The notes: a model not told the origin generated them from the sequence alone. DNA of 64,000 nucleotides from Chondrosia reniformis (GCA_947172415.1 OX359202.1:1676501-1740500), one strand, 5' to 3'; positions 35,700-51,400 are shown, counted from the stretch's first letter. Program-made: numbers and translations.

Positions 35700-36582
35700 T
35701 GCGCGAAGGAACTTTCGATTCTCGGGACCGTACTAAGTTTCGAGAGAGCTGCTGCTTAGTTGCTAGCCAGTCGTTCTTGGCAAAACATGTGGTCGATGCC
35801 GGGCCGGGCCTCCGGTATACGTACGTCATTCGAGATTCTTTGTTTGGCGTGCGAAGATATTATTGCCGCACTGGTAGTCAAAGCGCCCGCTATACACAGC
35901 GTCAATACCGTTTTAGCATTATACTGCAATTGGTGCCGCCCCCACCTGGATGCTAACTCAGTTTATGTAAACATAAACTCTATGGAGAACTATGTAGGTT
36001 AGGAATGGCCGCCCTATCCAATGTATTATCAATCAACACCTCATAAATCACCAACGAAGCGATTTTCGGTTATATTTGGTTATTTTCAGCCATTTTCTAA
36101 ATGCCAAAACATGTTTCGACGCTCTACACGCTCTAACGTTCAAAATATGGCTAACCAGGAATAGGCCCATTTCCAAAATTCACTAGACTATAAAGCGCTA
36201 ATATGCAAACTTCTGCGGGCACGTACAAGTTACAAATCGTCATAAATATTTCCGAACTAGGGAATAGACCGTCCTAAATCTGAATGCGCTCTACACGAAA
36301 CATGATAATTATAAAAAGCCAAAATTGTGGTCTTCTTGGCCGCCATTTTTAATTAAGAGATGGTTTTTGGCACATTTTTCTTGTCTGAGACGTTATTTCG
36401 AGATTTTCGCCAAGAAAACTTACATATAAGTAAATAAAAAAACATTACAAAATGATGTTAGAAGTAATGGCAGTGTTCACTAACAGATCTGCAAAGAGTA
36501 TCAAAACAAGACACTGATTATATGATAAGGCTAATCATACAGAAGTTGCTTCTATACTGAAATTTAAGTAGCTTAACCATAA

Positions 36583-36647
36583 TATACTTCTGTGTTTGGG
36601 CACACCATTCCTACTTCAGCTTGGTGTGCCCAAACACATGAAGTATA
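36583..36647. repeat. Perfect-stem hairpin (MITE-like)
   Basis: TATACTTCTGTGTTTGGGCA and CACCA are answered by TGGTGTGCCCAAACACATGA and AGTATA: about 25 bp of stem with a 15-nt loop. Confidence 0.85.
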
Positions 36648-36979
36648 CCTGAATATAATGTACATTTAGTGCAGCAACTCCTTCAAATGGACAGATATGA
36701 AGCTGATAGTTGCTGTCAGCATTCACAGACATCCATAGAACATATATCCAAAGAGTTTTGCAAATTTTGATGTTCACTCATATTTGCCCTATATATATCT
36801 CTTACTATGCATTAAGTTCGTATACCTGAATATATATAATGTACATTTAGTACTGCAACTCTTTTAAATGAACAGCAATTGCACCGCAGAAAATGTCCTA
36901 GTATGCAAGAATATGCAGTTTCCATTCTTGCCATGTGTAAAAGGAGTATCCAAAAAACAGTGTATCAAGGTATACCACC

Positions 36980-37450
36980 AGGGTTCTATCTAGGATGCCA
37001 ATGTTGGGGGGAAGAAGGTATATATTAAGGAAATCGAGCTATAGGGGGGTCTGGGGGCATGTCCCCCTCAAGGGAAATTTAGAATTTTATGCCCTTTGAG
37101 ATTGATTCTGACATGATCTGACATGATCTGAGAGGTAAAAATCACATTTCTGGAACGTTAACCATGCATGATCTATTTCATGTATATACTCATTTTGTCA
37201 GCTATAATTAATTCAGAGATAGGTATGCATACATTAGTCCTATTCAGGAGTGTGATACTCTAGACAGAACAAAACAGTACAACAATAATGGTTCATAAAG
37301 GTAATCTACACTTCTTAGCTACAATATATATATAGCAGCGCTAGCTGACTGAGAACTTTATGCCATTTTTAAATTGCAATTGGGTAAATTTTAGGGGGGG
37401 GAGCTGGAGTGTTTGGGGGAGAAGTTTCCCCCCAGTAGATTGAACCCTGA
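36980..37450. repeat. G-rich dispersed element
   Basis: Inverted ends CAGGGTTCTATCTAG and AGTAGATTGAACCCTG. The interior contains GGGGGGTCTGGGGGCATG and CCCCCCAGTAG. Similar G-run pieces occur at 29325-29480 and 41610-41640. Confidence 0.65.
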
Positions 37451-39649
37451 CCACACTGGTATGAATATTGTTGTAAAATGGTATGCAGAAGTGCTAAGCC
37501 TCGAATTAAGGATATTCATGATTGTGGGCAGAGACACATGAAATGTCTGATCTATATAACAAGATAATGCAAGTTCTGCCCTTTAACTTAAATAGGTTAA
37601 TAAGAAGCGTTTTGTTGTTGTGCTTGTTAGGTTATCCTTTCAGTTTGGGCTCTAATGTGATTGATATCACAATGAACTCTACATTCTGCTTCTCTCAGCT
37701 ATATAGGGAAATTGAAGAAAACTTTAAGTGCCATGTAGAAATTCCTTTATCTATTACGTAATGTAATTTTGTTAGATGTAAAAGTACATTCAATAAGAAA
37801 AATATAATAAATTCAATTCTGCAATTATATGAAGGTTTAGTATTATTTTCGGAAATTACGGAATTCAGAGTCGTGTTGACCAGTAGATAAAGTTAACAAA
37901 TGAATAAACAGAATAGAATAGAATAGTACAAGAATATGTAAATGCAAGGATTATTATTAAATTAAGGGTAAATAATATATGTTGCCGATTAACAATTCTT
38001 TTAAGATTCGTCTGACTTATACAACCCAAGGAATTTAGGGGGATTCCGATTAAACTGGAATTTAAACCCAAATAGGCTAACACCATCTCCTTGCTGGCAT
38101 GGTCTGGAGCCTAAAAAAGCAGTATAAAATAAAGTCAAGAGTGACAAGTAAGTAAAAATAAGTGTAAGTACGTATGTATTTATAAAAATAGTGGTACTGC
38201 CGCTCCCCTTGATTGAATTACGTATGTAAAATCGACTACACCCGAATGCATATCCTTAGACTGTCCGTACCCGCCGCACTCCCGTAGAACATTAACTTTT
38301 TATAAGATGTACGTACCATACCTTATATTTGAACTTACGCCAAGTAAACCTTTAAAACAACAAGTACTTTCTTAAAGTTCTTAATTATCTTAGCTCTATA
38401 CAATGGCTAATGCATGGTATTACGTAAGTAAAGTACATTATAACATTTCATGTACCTATGTGCTTAGATAAAAATCTACACATTTTCATACATATCTTAT
38501 TACTGGTTTACAGGCATAATATGCCAATTTTTTCTGTACATGTATTATTTGGGGTATGCATGGCTGGATTATGCATGAGAACGTACTAGCTGCAACCACG
38601 AATTGGGCAAATGATCCAAGCATCAATCTTCAGGAAGTAGCAATTTCCCCTCCTTAACTACAATAAAAAGTGCAAAATTAAAGTAGCCACTCATGCATGC
38701 AGCACAAATATATATATATACATGCAAATAAACCAGCTTACACACCTTTGAAATAGATGAATTCGCCACACACTTCATAATTACAGGTGGATAATAAGAG
38801 ACACAATTTATGGTGCATACGTGACTGCACCAGATATATTGCAACTGCTGTTGATGGCAAGATCCAACCATCTTGAAATTACGTCACACAGGAACGTAGG
38901 GAATGATGTATTTCACGTGAAATAGTCAGCTTTTGGAGGGATTTTGTAGACCTCGCTAGGAATTTGAAGCATCAGCTCCTAGACAATTGCTAAAGAGAAG
39001 CTAGATTTTCGGCAGACTCATATAGTACAAGTTACAAAATACTAAGGTAATATAGATAAATATATTATAAATAATTCATATGGCTCCAGGAAAGGACCTA
39101 GCAATAGAATGTGCATAAAGTTTAGGGTATAAAACTCATTTTAAATTTAGAGATTTTTATTTAGGTCGGCAAAGTCTGCATATAAAATGCCATAGGACTA
39201 TATAGAAAAGCTTTAGAAAATTTATATTGAAACCAAGTGTTATACTGATAAAAATTATCAATTGGTCAGATCACTGTGAAACCGACATACATCATGAGAA
39301 GAACCAGTTCTTCTCGATATGGCTGACTCATATAAATCCGATATTAGATGCCAATCCCACATATACCAACCACTATGGGAACTGCTATACCACCATAGAG
39401 ATGTGTCCAGGTAGGCCTACTATATAAAGTTTTGTCCAAAGAAAACAGTTGTGGTTGGGGCTTTTATAATATATTTTTAGTTATTTCCAGATCAGTGAAT
39501 TGTTCCATGCAAGTTTAAAGACATAGGCTGTATTTGTGGTTCATCTGAAACTGGGGAAAGCGGATAAAATCCTGAAAGTGCATTGATGGGCCGAGGAAAA
39601 CGACTTCTCTGATAATAGAATAAGGGTTCCTTATAACTGCGTCGAAGTT

Positions 39650-39703
39650 ATCTTTGGGATGGTACATCCTTCGACTTTTGAGTGTTTTTACCATCCCAAA
39701 GAT
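39650..39703. repeat. 15-bp-stem hairpin
   Basis: ATCTTTGGGATGGTA (39650-39664) and TACCATCCCAAAGAT (39689-39703) are exact complements around ACATCCTTCGACTTTTGAGT-like loop sequence. The loop resembles part of the arm of the larger hairpin at 52091. Confidence 0.85.
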
Positions 39704-40396
39704 GACTTCTCTGATCCCAAGAAATCGTCAAAATTATTCCACTAAGTCCAGACCAGTTAATCGTTCCAAGCAATTTTACACACATATATATACCCATGGC
39801 CAGTATTTCCAAAACATCTTAAAACTGTGGAAAATGAAAAAAGCCTGTATATGTCTTGGTAGAGGAAGGTAAACAACTTTTCATGATGCAGAAAATTAGC
39901 GAGTTCCGATATTTATCACCTGCACGATATTTATGTCTATGATCAATATTTCAACTATATAGGCCGGCTGTATGAATTACTCTAGATCTAAGTTTAATTC
40001 TAAACTCAAATCTTAGCACAAGAGTGAGTGATGTACCAATAATTTCTAAGCTCTTGTAGGACATACTCTATATATACGTATAGCTGTATGGTGAAAAATA
40101 AGGTAAATATTAACATAAATTAAAATTCAAAAACTCCTTGGAAGTGTTTCATACATGCCTATGAATGCTGATTATCAAGTATTAGCTTCATATATGTTGG
40201 TGCCTTTGATAGCATTACAGCACTAAATGTACATAAAAATATGGCATATGAAGTTAATGTATGGCCAAGTGCTGTATTTAAATTTAAAAGATTGTATAAT
40301 ACAGTTTCAAAGTTGAAAGTTTATAAAATTTTAAAATTGAATAATGTATATACATAATACAAATTGAAATGTGTCATACGGTTATTGCACATAAAA

Positions 40397-43300
40397 TTAC
40401 ATTTGCTTTGCTTGCTCAAGATGAATTCTAATAGTAATGTCTTTGCAAGTGTTGAACACTCTATTAATGTTGTTTGTGTCAACCGCTGTTGTGAAGAAGG
40501 GATAAACATGTCTCTGTGGCCAATTGGGGGGGAGGTGGGAAGGAATTTCCAAAAATTGATCCAATATAAAATATTTTGCCTTCACAGTTTCATTAGTGTC
40601 TTCACTATGTCTTTTGATGGTATCATGATTTGGAGGACTGTAATAAGGATAATTTTCAAAATAGTCACCAATTTTAAGCTTTCCAGCTTTGATTTTCTTT
40701 CTAAGCTGATCCTGCTTGTTCAGAAACAAGATTACTGATACAAATTGCAGCCATTTGTTTTTCCATACCCATTCAAAGAGTTCAATTGATTCAACTAATT
40801 GATTCTTACTTGAATCCTCTCTACAGTTGAGATTGAAACTACCACAAGACACAACAAAAATGATAGCTGTAACATCACTGAAGCATAGAATCCATTTATT
40901 ACGCTGACCCACTTGTCCTCCCACATCAAATATTCTGTATATAATAAATGACATAAACATGACAGGTTATTTTGAAAAAGATCTCCAGTAATGTATGGTT
41001 CCTCTAAAGAGGGGACCAGAGGTCAATTATGTAATTTTGTGGGAATATTTTGAAGGTTGCAGCATTCCTATAGCACACTATAGTTATATCTGTTAGCAGG
41101 AATTCACAGTAAATAGTAAAACATGGGAGTTTCAGCAGGAATTACATATCTCATATCTCCTAGTACCATTTACTGAATAAGTCCATACAAATAGTAATGA
41201 CCTAACATAATAATATGTACAGATTGCCATTAACTAACACCCATGCATAACTTCCCCTATAATTACATACCAATTAAGGGGTCATACCAATTGTATAATT
41301 TATACAGTACACATATACCAGTAACAGTAAAATTTCTCATTTAGGGACATATGTAAGAGCTGGTGGATTAATTACTAATTTTAAAGGTCTCAAATTGCTT
41401 CTTTGGTTTCCACTTGCTTCACTGCGGTAGTTTGATCTAGTTGTGGTGCAGTTCACTATATTATTCAGGATAGTAAACCAACATTAAAGTGAAAGGATAT
41501 ATCACCTGTGACACCCCCATATATCCTTTCTGTAATTGTTTTTGATATGTACAGAATATGGGGGACTTGTATTTGAAAGGTCAAAAGAATTGCCACATAT
41601 ATATCAATCAGGGTTTCTTTCAGGGGGGTGCCCCCCTTGGAAATGACAAATGTTATGGAGTATATATGTATAATGTACGTACATGAAACACTTAATCAGC
41701 AAAGTAAAATAGCATACATTTTGTAACAGACTATATATAGCTAATAATGTGGGGTAGGAACAATTTCTTGTTGGACGCTCATTTCAACTTTCATCAGAAT
41801 ATTGCTTTCAATATCAGATTGAAACCATGTAGGTCTATACACTACACTGTGTTTATTATTGCCATGCATGCATAAACTTGAAGGTGTAACTGAAATATGT
41901 GGTGGCAATAAAATAACTTGTCAAATGACACTGAGATTCAACTGATAGAACTGTAGAAGGATGAGATGTACTGTACCAGGATAAGGTTGGACTTGTCCAC
42001 ATTTACCCTATGATAATGTTAATAACTCTAAAATACAAATTGTGACACACTTACTTAAAACTTAGGCAAAATAATTATTTGTCAATGGATTGCTGTAAAG
42101 TAAATGGTTCTGTAGCTCCAATCACAGGATTAGGAAATATTAACATTTACAATAACCTCTATGTGTATTGGAATTTCCCATGATGACACAAATTCTCTTA
42201 TTGAAGATGGGAAGAAACACTTGGGTAAATACCTTTCATGCATGTCCATAAATACGTGTAAAAACTCCCACTGCAAGTCACATTAATGGATAAAGTAGTG
42301 TTTGTGACATTGAAATGAAGTGGTGATAATGCCTTTAGTGGATAAGAGCCCTGAAAACATTGATAACATTGATTGATGATTTTAATATGAAGAAGTTTCA
42401 TCTACATGCCATTTGGAATGCATTTTTACACACACAGTGACATGCAAAAGATGGAGTATATAGAATACTTTAGTCAAGTAATAGTATGGATGGTTTCTGT
42501 ATAGTCAGGAGCTTCTTATTTGAGAATGGCAATCAGATATACTTGATGACATTCTCATTATTCCACTTTGACTATAGTTTCTTATTTAACACTCTATCAT
42601 ATACACTTTGAATGCCAGGTACGTGTAGGAATGGAAACCAGATTATCATTTGGAGTAGCCAATTTTTCGAGTTCTATAAACTCGAAATACTTGTTTGCTT
42701 GACGTGTCAACAATGTTGAAATTAAGAGTTCCTGTTTACCCACATCAAGTTACTCTAGCTATATATGACACACTTCATGTCTAATAAGAAATGCAACGTT
42801 AACCCCAGTAATAGTGATACCATCGTCCACAAGTGGAACCCTTATATGACACATATAGTAAGTGATACCATCATCCATGAAACCTTTAAGTTCTCGTTTG
42901 CCTCAATATAATGTACGTATACACTTACTGAAACTTATTTCCACCGACTGAAAAGTCCGTCTGAATGATTGATCTTGTAACGTACCGACAATATAGAATG
43001 TCTTGATTAGAGGGGATGTAGTTTGGGTCGGAAATCTCTCTCAGTTTTTCGGGTTGTAGAAAGTAACTAGCACAGTCCAACAAATAATATTCATCAGACC
43101 TGCCGTAACACTCCTGAAAACCACTGTCTTCCCATAACGCCACACACCGTTCATAAAATTCAGGTGGAAACACGCATTCGTCGGTGCTCAGGGTACGTTC
43201 GGCGTAGTCCTTCAAGTACTGGGCGTGGTCCAAATTGGATTCGTTTAGTGCTATTGGTGGATCAAATGTCTTCATTGCTGTTAAAATCGCCAAAAATATG

Positions 43301-43485
43301 TCTCGTATGTTGCCCCGAATTTCTCCAGCTTTCTTCCGTCGCTCGACATCAGTAAATCCTCCTTCGACGTGGAGAATGGTCATCTGCTTAGCTACTGTAC
43401 TCTTACCAGACTCACTGGCGCCTAGAAGAAGTAACTTGTGAGTTCTGTTGAATTCTCTCTGTTCCTCCGAGCAAAAACAGGACAT
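40397..43485 (-). CDS. Heterotrimeric G protein alpha subunit, Gs-like
   Basis: Two exons: 42929-43485 and 40397-40934; 364 aa. The start is taken at MSCFCSEEQ because Cys-rich N termini are typical for palmitoylated Gs-type subunits; residue 2 is Ser, so no myristoylation. G1 is GASESGKST, switch I is YCRYVTRSIIQTDF with catalytic Arg and Mg-binding Thr kept, G4 is NKQD and G5 is TTAVDT (TCAVDT in Gs). FPPEFYERCVALWEDSGF and the NKWLQFVSVILFLNKQDQL region are Gs-like. Unusual: switch II reads DVGGQVGQRNKW, keeping the catalytic Gln but replacing the usual Arg and Glu, and the C terminus HLEQAKQM differs from the Gs tail. Only one intron is present, while animal G-alpha genes usually have many. 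Confidence 0.92.
42665..42693. repeat. Hairpin sharing arm with 51781
   Basis: TTTCGAGTTCTATAAACTCG then AAATACTTG. The ACTCGAAATACTTG arm is identical to that of the perfect hairpin at 51781-51813. Confidence 0.7.
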
Positions 43486-43552
43486 CGCTAACCCGAGTAT
43501 CTTCGTTTGAAATCCCTGGTATGTGTTTGGAGATGTCGCGCTATGTAGGGTT

Positions 43553-43648
43553 TTACCTAGTCCTCGCGTAGCCCAGACCGCTATTTCGCCTCCATATTTT
43601 CTTGATGACGTCACGCGGTCGCCGTCTGGTCTACGCGTGACTAGGTTT
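43553..43648. repeat. MITE hairpin upstream of G-alpha start
   Basis: Left arm CCTAGTCCTCGCGTAGCCCA and right arm complement CTGGTCTACGCGTGACTAGG. The loop contains a perfect CRE, TGACGTCA, at 43606-43613. It lies 68-163 bp upstream of the G-alpha start codon, so it is in the 5' UTR or promoter. Confidence 0.82.
43606..43613. promoter_or_regulatory. CRE consensus TGACGTCA
   Basis: Perfect palindromic cAMP response element 121 bp upstream of the G-alpha start codon, inside a MITE. Whether it binds CREB/ATF in this species is unknown. Confidence 0.55.
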
Positions 43649-44114
43649 TACCTTACAGCATCAAGGATCGTGTTGCTTTATAATTTCTGCGGAGCCAACC
43701 CCAACATCAGTACAAAATTCGACCGGTCACCTCATCCTTAAATCATTTCACCCAACAACTTGGCTTCTGACCTTTAATGGTTGGGTCTACACAGTGTGTA
43801 ATCACCTAAGCATTATCTGACCTGATACATCTAGCTATTTGTAGACTAGCAGGTCTAAACACTATAGACTGATCTTAGCTTCATTATGGTATGTGACCCT
43901 GTGTATTGTGTACTTAATATAAGTCATTCCTATCAAAGGGTTATAAAAGGGATCATGCCCATATTTGGTAAACCAGTAGCTTAAAAACGAATGTATCTAC
44001 TAAAATTTAGTCTAATTGGACTATCCAGTTTGTCTAAGTCGAATTGACATTGACCTCTTGTAGATATTTATTATGAAGTGATGAAAAGTGTAACAAGTTG
44101 GATTATATTCAAAA
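43649..44114. other. Intergenic region G-alpha / mL64-like
   Basis: About 470 bp between two minus-strand genes. It must contain the G-alpha promoter and the 3' flank of the next gene. Nothing else is recognisable. Confidence 0.6.
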
Positions 44115-45048
44115 TTACTTCTTTTTGTTATCCTTAAAAACCTGCCATTGCGGTGCATCGGTATGTTTTTTTCCAGTTGCAATTAGATAAATATCCTCTT
44201 CAGATTTCATTTTCTTTTTCCTTGTTTGCTCTCTTAACTCTGCTCGCTTTTTCCTGTATTCAGCAATCATTTCTGGCATTTTCTTCATATTTTCTTCAAT
44301 TTTAGCTAATCTAATGTGTATGAAATGTATATACAAAGTACGTCACATGGTGCACTTAATATTACTATTATTATTATTAATATACAAGTTCTGTATACAA
44401 AATTGAAATCAAAAATACAGTAAAATATGCAAAATATAAGATTTGAAGGAGTTAAGATATTTAAATAACACTGCAATTTCCTACAATAGGATAACTGATA
44501 CTTCTCATCATTCATTTCAACTAAAAATCAATCAGTTTCATAATTGTCAAATCATTGTGTCTAACCAACTTTCATAGTTCCATTCACAAATTAATGACAA
44601 TTACTCAAACAATCTAGCAGGAAATAAGTTTGTTTGATCTATTTCAATTCGCATAACACAGTCACTGTAGTTTGGGTGTAGGATCAGGATTGTGCATATC
44701 AACTGGTACACAAAGTACATATATTATAGCCTTTGTACTTGTTTAGTGCCATTTTTCATTATATCCAACAATCCTCAATTCAAAAGAAACAGAAACGTTC
44801 TCTAATAAATTATCAATTTACCTAATTGGTTTCTCTCTTTCCCATTTCTTCAATTTGAATGGTTTGTCAGCAGATCTATCTCTCAGAGGTTTTCTCGGCC
44901 AGTACTCTCCTTGGGCTATCAACTCTCTTCTAATGGCAGATAACTGCATTCTACTTATGTAAGGCCTTCTCCATTTATTGTTAGCATATCTGGGTTTAGC
45001 AAGAGCAAGTATTCTTGCTACAGTTTCAGATATTTTAGGAGCAGCCAT
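44115..45048 (-). CDS. Mitochondrial ribosomal protein mL64 / CRIF1-like
   Basis: Two exons: 44822-45048 and 44115-44310; 140 aa. The N terminus MAAPKISETVARIL is followed by a basic segment with WRRPYISRMQLSAIRRE and EYWPRKP. The second exon is a charged helix, KIEENMKKMPEMIAEYRKKR, then RKKKMKSEEDIYLI. The KMPxMI core with its following basic coiled coil is the part of GADD45GIP1/CRIF1 (mL64) that I recognise. It is shorter than the human protein. The gene starts 92 bp from RAD51 and is transcribed away from it. Another small mitoribosomal protein is possible. Confidence 0.62.
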
Positions 45049-45140
45049 TTTTTCTAATTTCTCTTAGCTTGGAAACGGCGGGAAATTTGTCTGTGAAATC
45101 ATTAAGAAAGGGAACATTTTTTAAAGTTTAAATCTCGTAA
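45049..45140. promoter_or_regulatory. 92-bp bidirectional promoter mL64-like / RAD51 with E2F site
   Basis: Only 92 bp separate the two start codons. GGCGGGAAA at 45077-45085 matches the E2F/DP consensus (TTTSSCGC on the other strand). RAD51 is an E2F-controlled S-phase gene in other animals, so the site is plausible for this promoter. Confidence 0.7.
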
Positions 45141-48295
<3,155 letters not shown>

Positions 48296-48452
48296 TTCTT
48301 TTCTAAACTGGACTGTAAAACTTGTGAGATTGCTGTATTATTGTTGTAAACACTTGTGGTTGATGGATAGTTGCTGATTAAATGCAAATGGCGGTAATAT
48401 GGAATAGAACGTAGAATAGAGTTGTTTCAGTTAATTAGCTAGTTATGCAAGA
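48296..48452. promoter_or_regulatory. RAD51-RFWD3 intergenic, RFWD3 promoter
   Basis: The 157 bp between the RAD51 stop and the RFWD3 start must hold RAD51 3' processing signals and the RFWD3 promoter. No TATA box or clear poly(A) signal stands out. Confidence 0.5.
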
Positions 48453-51400
48453 ATGGATGAGCAAGACGACTTAATAGATATAGTAGATGATAGCGATGAT
48501 GACGAGTCAGGTCCAACAAACGTACAGAATGATAGCGAATACGATAGTTCAGACCTAGGTACAGAATTCTCGCTTGTTTCCGAAGAGAATGATAGTGAAG
48601 ACGATGGCTCGGGTCCCGGTACGATACAGCTAAATGATGGGGACTCTGAGGAAGAAGCCAACTCTGGTTCTGATACCGAGAGTATCGGAGACAGGGAGTC
48701 TCTGTCTAGTTTGGTTTCTGGTCCTAATGAGTTAGAAATCCTATCGGGCTCCGAAGAGGTCCATGTGGTCCATGTTTCCCTGGAAACTGGAGCGGTTCAA
48801 CGGTCTTCCGGCAGCAGTCGCCGGGGGAATCATAGTAATGAAGCGAGAGGTCGTATCGAGGACAGTAGCGAGCAGAGCCAGTCAGACTCTGAGGACTTTC
48901 AGATGCCTGTGAAGAGGAGAAAGGTGGAAGTGGACACTGAATCCTCAAACAGAAAAGACAATTTAAACGAGTCAAAGGATGAAGTATGATCAACTATATG
49001 CATATGCAAGCTTCATTGTAGCCATTTTAGTGATGTTAAGTCAGACTATGTGCATGTATATATAAGTAATCTAAAACATCTGTAGAAATGGTTACATACC
49101 GACTTTTCTTACTTTTCCACCCCCGGGGGGGGGGGACATAATGTGCAACATTGATTTAGAAGATTTAGAATGCAGTCCTCCTCTGTAGACTGTCCCTCAT
49201 TGAGCTTTTCACTATCAGACAGCTCTGTGAATGATACCCTTGATCAGTGACCCTGGGAGTCTTTGTCTTCTTGGTTCCTTTATTAGTCCATATGACAAGT
49301 GTACACATACAATGACCATCTTTATCTTTTAGATTGAGCATCTTGAACTTTTTGAGTGTCTAGCAACACAGTTTTTGGTATTTATTTTGGTGAAGCATTT
49401 TGACCTCAAGGGTCTTCATCAGCGTACCATCTTTATGTAGGGCCAAGTGTGTTCCATATGTTTTGAACCATGGACCAACTCTGGTAATCACAGACTGTCC
49501 TCCTTAAGATGTGGACATCTTTTTGGGTACTACTGCATTGACAAGTGGCTTAAAGGTCAGGGGTCAAAGTGTCCACAGTGCAATGACAAGGCAAAAAGGG
49601 GTGATATTCGTGTCATATATGCAAAGAACATTGTTACCTTAGATACAACGGACAGAGACAGGGCTCTGCAGGTACGTATACTTTATAAGTGTTCAGTCTC
49701 AATTGAAATACTGTACTTGTAAAATACATTTGTTATAAGCTGGGCCAACTTATTATTATTATTTGATTATAAAAGGAATTGGAAAAAGAAAAAAAGTTAA
49801 GAATTGAGGCACAGAAATCCGAAGCACAAGCAATTGTACAATTTCATTTGGCCCGGGCTGAATGTGGCAGATTGGAACAGAGAGTAGAGGAGCTTGAGGA
49901 AAGGTTAGTGTACGTACATACAACTGCATAGCACTATTTAATGATTTGTTGACGGGCTCATGTTTACATGCAACTGTTTAGCACTATTTAATGATTTGTT
50001 TTCAGACCCATGTTTACATGCAACTGTTTAGCACTATTTAATGATCTGTTTTCGGACCCAAAGTGAAAAATTATTTGCTCCAAAATTAAATACAGCAATG
50101 CAAGATTTACTCTAGAATTATTACCATTTATTGATAATAAAGTTGACCTAAAATTAATAAATGTTGGTACACTCAGTCACTAATTAAAACTATGTTAGCT
50201 ACAAAAGTATTTGTATTCTAGAGTTTGGACTGCAGAGGTTCCTCCTGCTTGAGCTCTTGCAATCTCTCCTTTGCTTCAGCAATGGTCATGTAGTTTAGTG
50301 AGAGTCTGTCTTTCTCTCTATTCTTCTCTCTGATGAATTCATTTAACTCGTGAATTTTTTTGGCCAAATTGTGATTATTATCTTCCAGTTCCTTCAATTG
50401 TTGACTGAGATAGTTGGACATTTTATGTAGTGGAAGCAACTTTTCTTTCAAATCAGCTATTTCTTTAGCATGGATTGATCGTTTTGTTGCGTAAATAGTG
50501 ATTACTCCATATAATCCACGTAGAAATTTTCCTACAACTTTTCCTTCAACTGTTCTTTTTTTCTTGGTAATTTTCCAGGACAGATGACCATTATCCCATT
50601 TCTTGTAACTACTAATGTCTGCTTCAGGGGATTTGAGTTCGAATGTGGCTGTCTGGAACCACCAGTTTCCACGCTTTTCGATGGACCATAAGTCAATTGT
50701 GATCTCTTCTTCAGTATCCAAGAGGTCAATTTTTTCCTTAAGTATGCAGATCTCCTGGGAGTTTACAGAAACGTTGGATTGAATTGTCTGTATCTTCTTC
50801 AGAACTTCCCTTTGATTTTCCTCTATGTCTTTTATTCGGCGAATATAACCAGTTCCTGGTCCATTTGCTTGATAGCATAAGTCTTCTCAAACTTCATATT
50901 TTGGGGCAAAACTGGTTTCAATTGTGCTGTATAATCCAAAATGGCTTTCCTAGCTTCCTTGCTTAGCTCGCTAGTTTCACTGTCTACGGGCAGACTGTCT
51001 ATTAGGAATACAGGAGGATCGTATAATAGACCTGCACAATCTCTAATCTCCTTTGTTGCATTTCTAATGTCTCTTTCCACATCCACACCTTGTTTCTTTC
51101 GGCGTTCTACGGAAGTGGGATCGCTTGAATAACCTGTTAAAACAATGACAGCGTTGGAATCAAATATTTTTTTGAGTAAGCGACTGTAATACTTAACAGT
51201 AACCTTGTACTGCGCGTCTATAGTAGAATGGAATTTTACGACCATTACTGCAGCCGACAAAGAGTCTATAGCATCCAGTGTGCCTACAATTTGAATCATA
51301 TGTTCCAAGTCTTTTACGCTTCTTTCATTAAGGCCAGGAGTATCAATTATTGTCACTGGGCCACTGGTAGCCTTCTTAACAAACTGGGTTTCAGGTAGAT

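Larger units (their letters stand above)
30370..35949 (-). mobile_element. DIRS-type tyrosine-recombinase retrotransposon
   Basis: About 5.6 kb, clearly more GC-rich than its surroundings, reading on the minus strand. Order: spliced ORF1 (gag-like), ORF2 with reverse transcriptase and RNase H, and an overlapping tyrosine recombinase ORF. This order and the absence of a DDE integrase define DIRS-like elements. The proposed ends share a short inverted repeat: CCAGGTGGGGGC at 30370 and GCCCCCACCTGG ending at 35949. The ends are tentative because DIRS termini are complex. All three frames are open, so the copy looks young. A hairpin lies near the 3' side at 30532-30614. Confidence 0.88.
35950..40396. 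other. Repeat-rich intergenic region
   Basis: About 4.4 kb without a supported gene between the DIRS element and the G-alpha gene. It holds a hairpin at 36583-36647, a G-rich element at about 36980-37450 (CAGGGTTC ... GAACCCTG), a hairpin at 39650-39703 and many TA-rich stretches. A short possible minus-strand first exon (ATG at 38871, donor after 38746) is preceded by a CRE-like TGACGTAA, but the peptide was not recognised and the call is too weak to list as a gene. Confidence 0.6.

Noticed and set aside
37522..37761. 79-codon frame with a hydrophobic centre
   Set aside because: No recognisable family, no splice partner, in repeat-rich DNA.
38587..38871. Possible two-exon minus-strand small gene with an upstream CRE-like TGACGTAA
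   Set aside because: A phase-correct join exists, but the 60-70 residue product is not recognisable. RNA evidence would be needed.
41765..41800. Minus-strand CTGATGA...GAAATGAGC
   Set aside because: Stem II is too short and unpaired; treated as chance or strong decay.
43486..43614. Upstream in-frame Met extending the G-alpha N terminus by 43 codons
   Set aside because: The extension lies in a MITE inverted repeat; MSCFCS at 43485 fits the Cys-rich N terminus of the family.
49921..50059. Regularly spaced repeats that could suggest a CRISPR-like array
   Set aside because: Direct tandem repeat without unique spacers, in a eukaryotic intron. The same holds for 544-886, 47789-47997 and 63891-64000.
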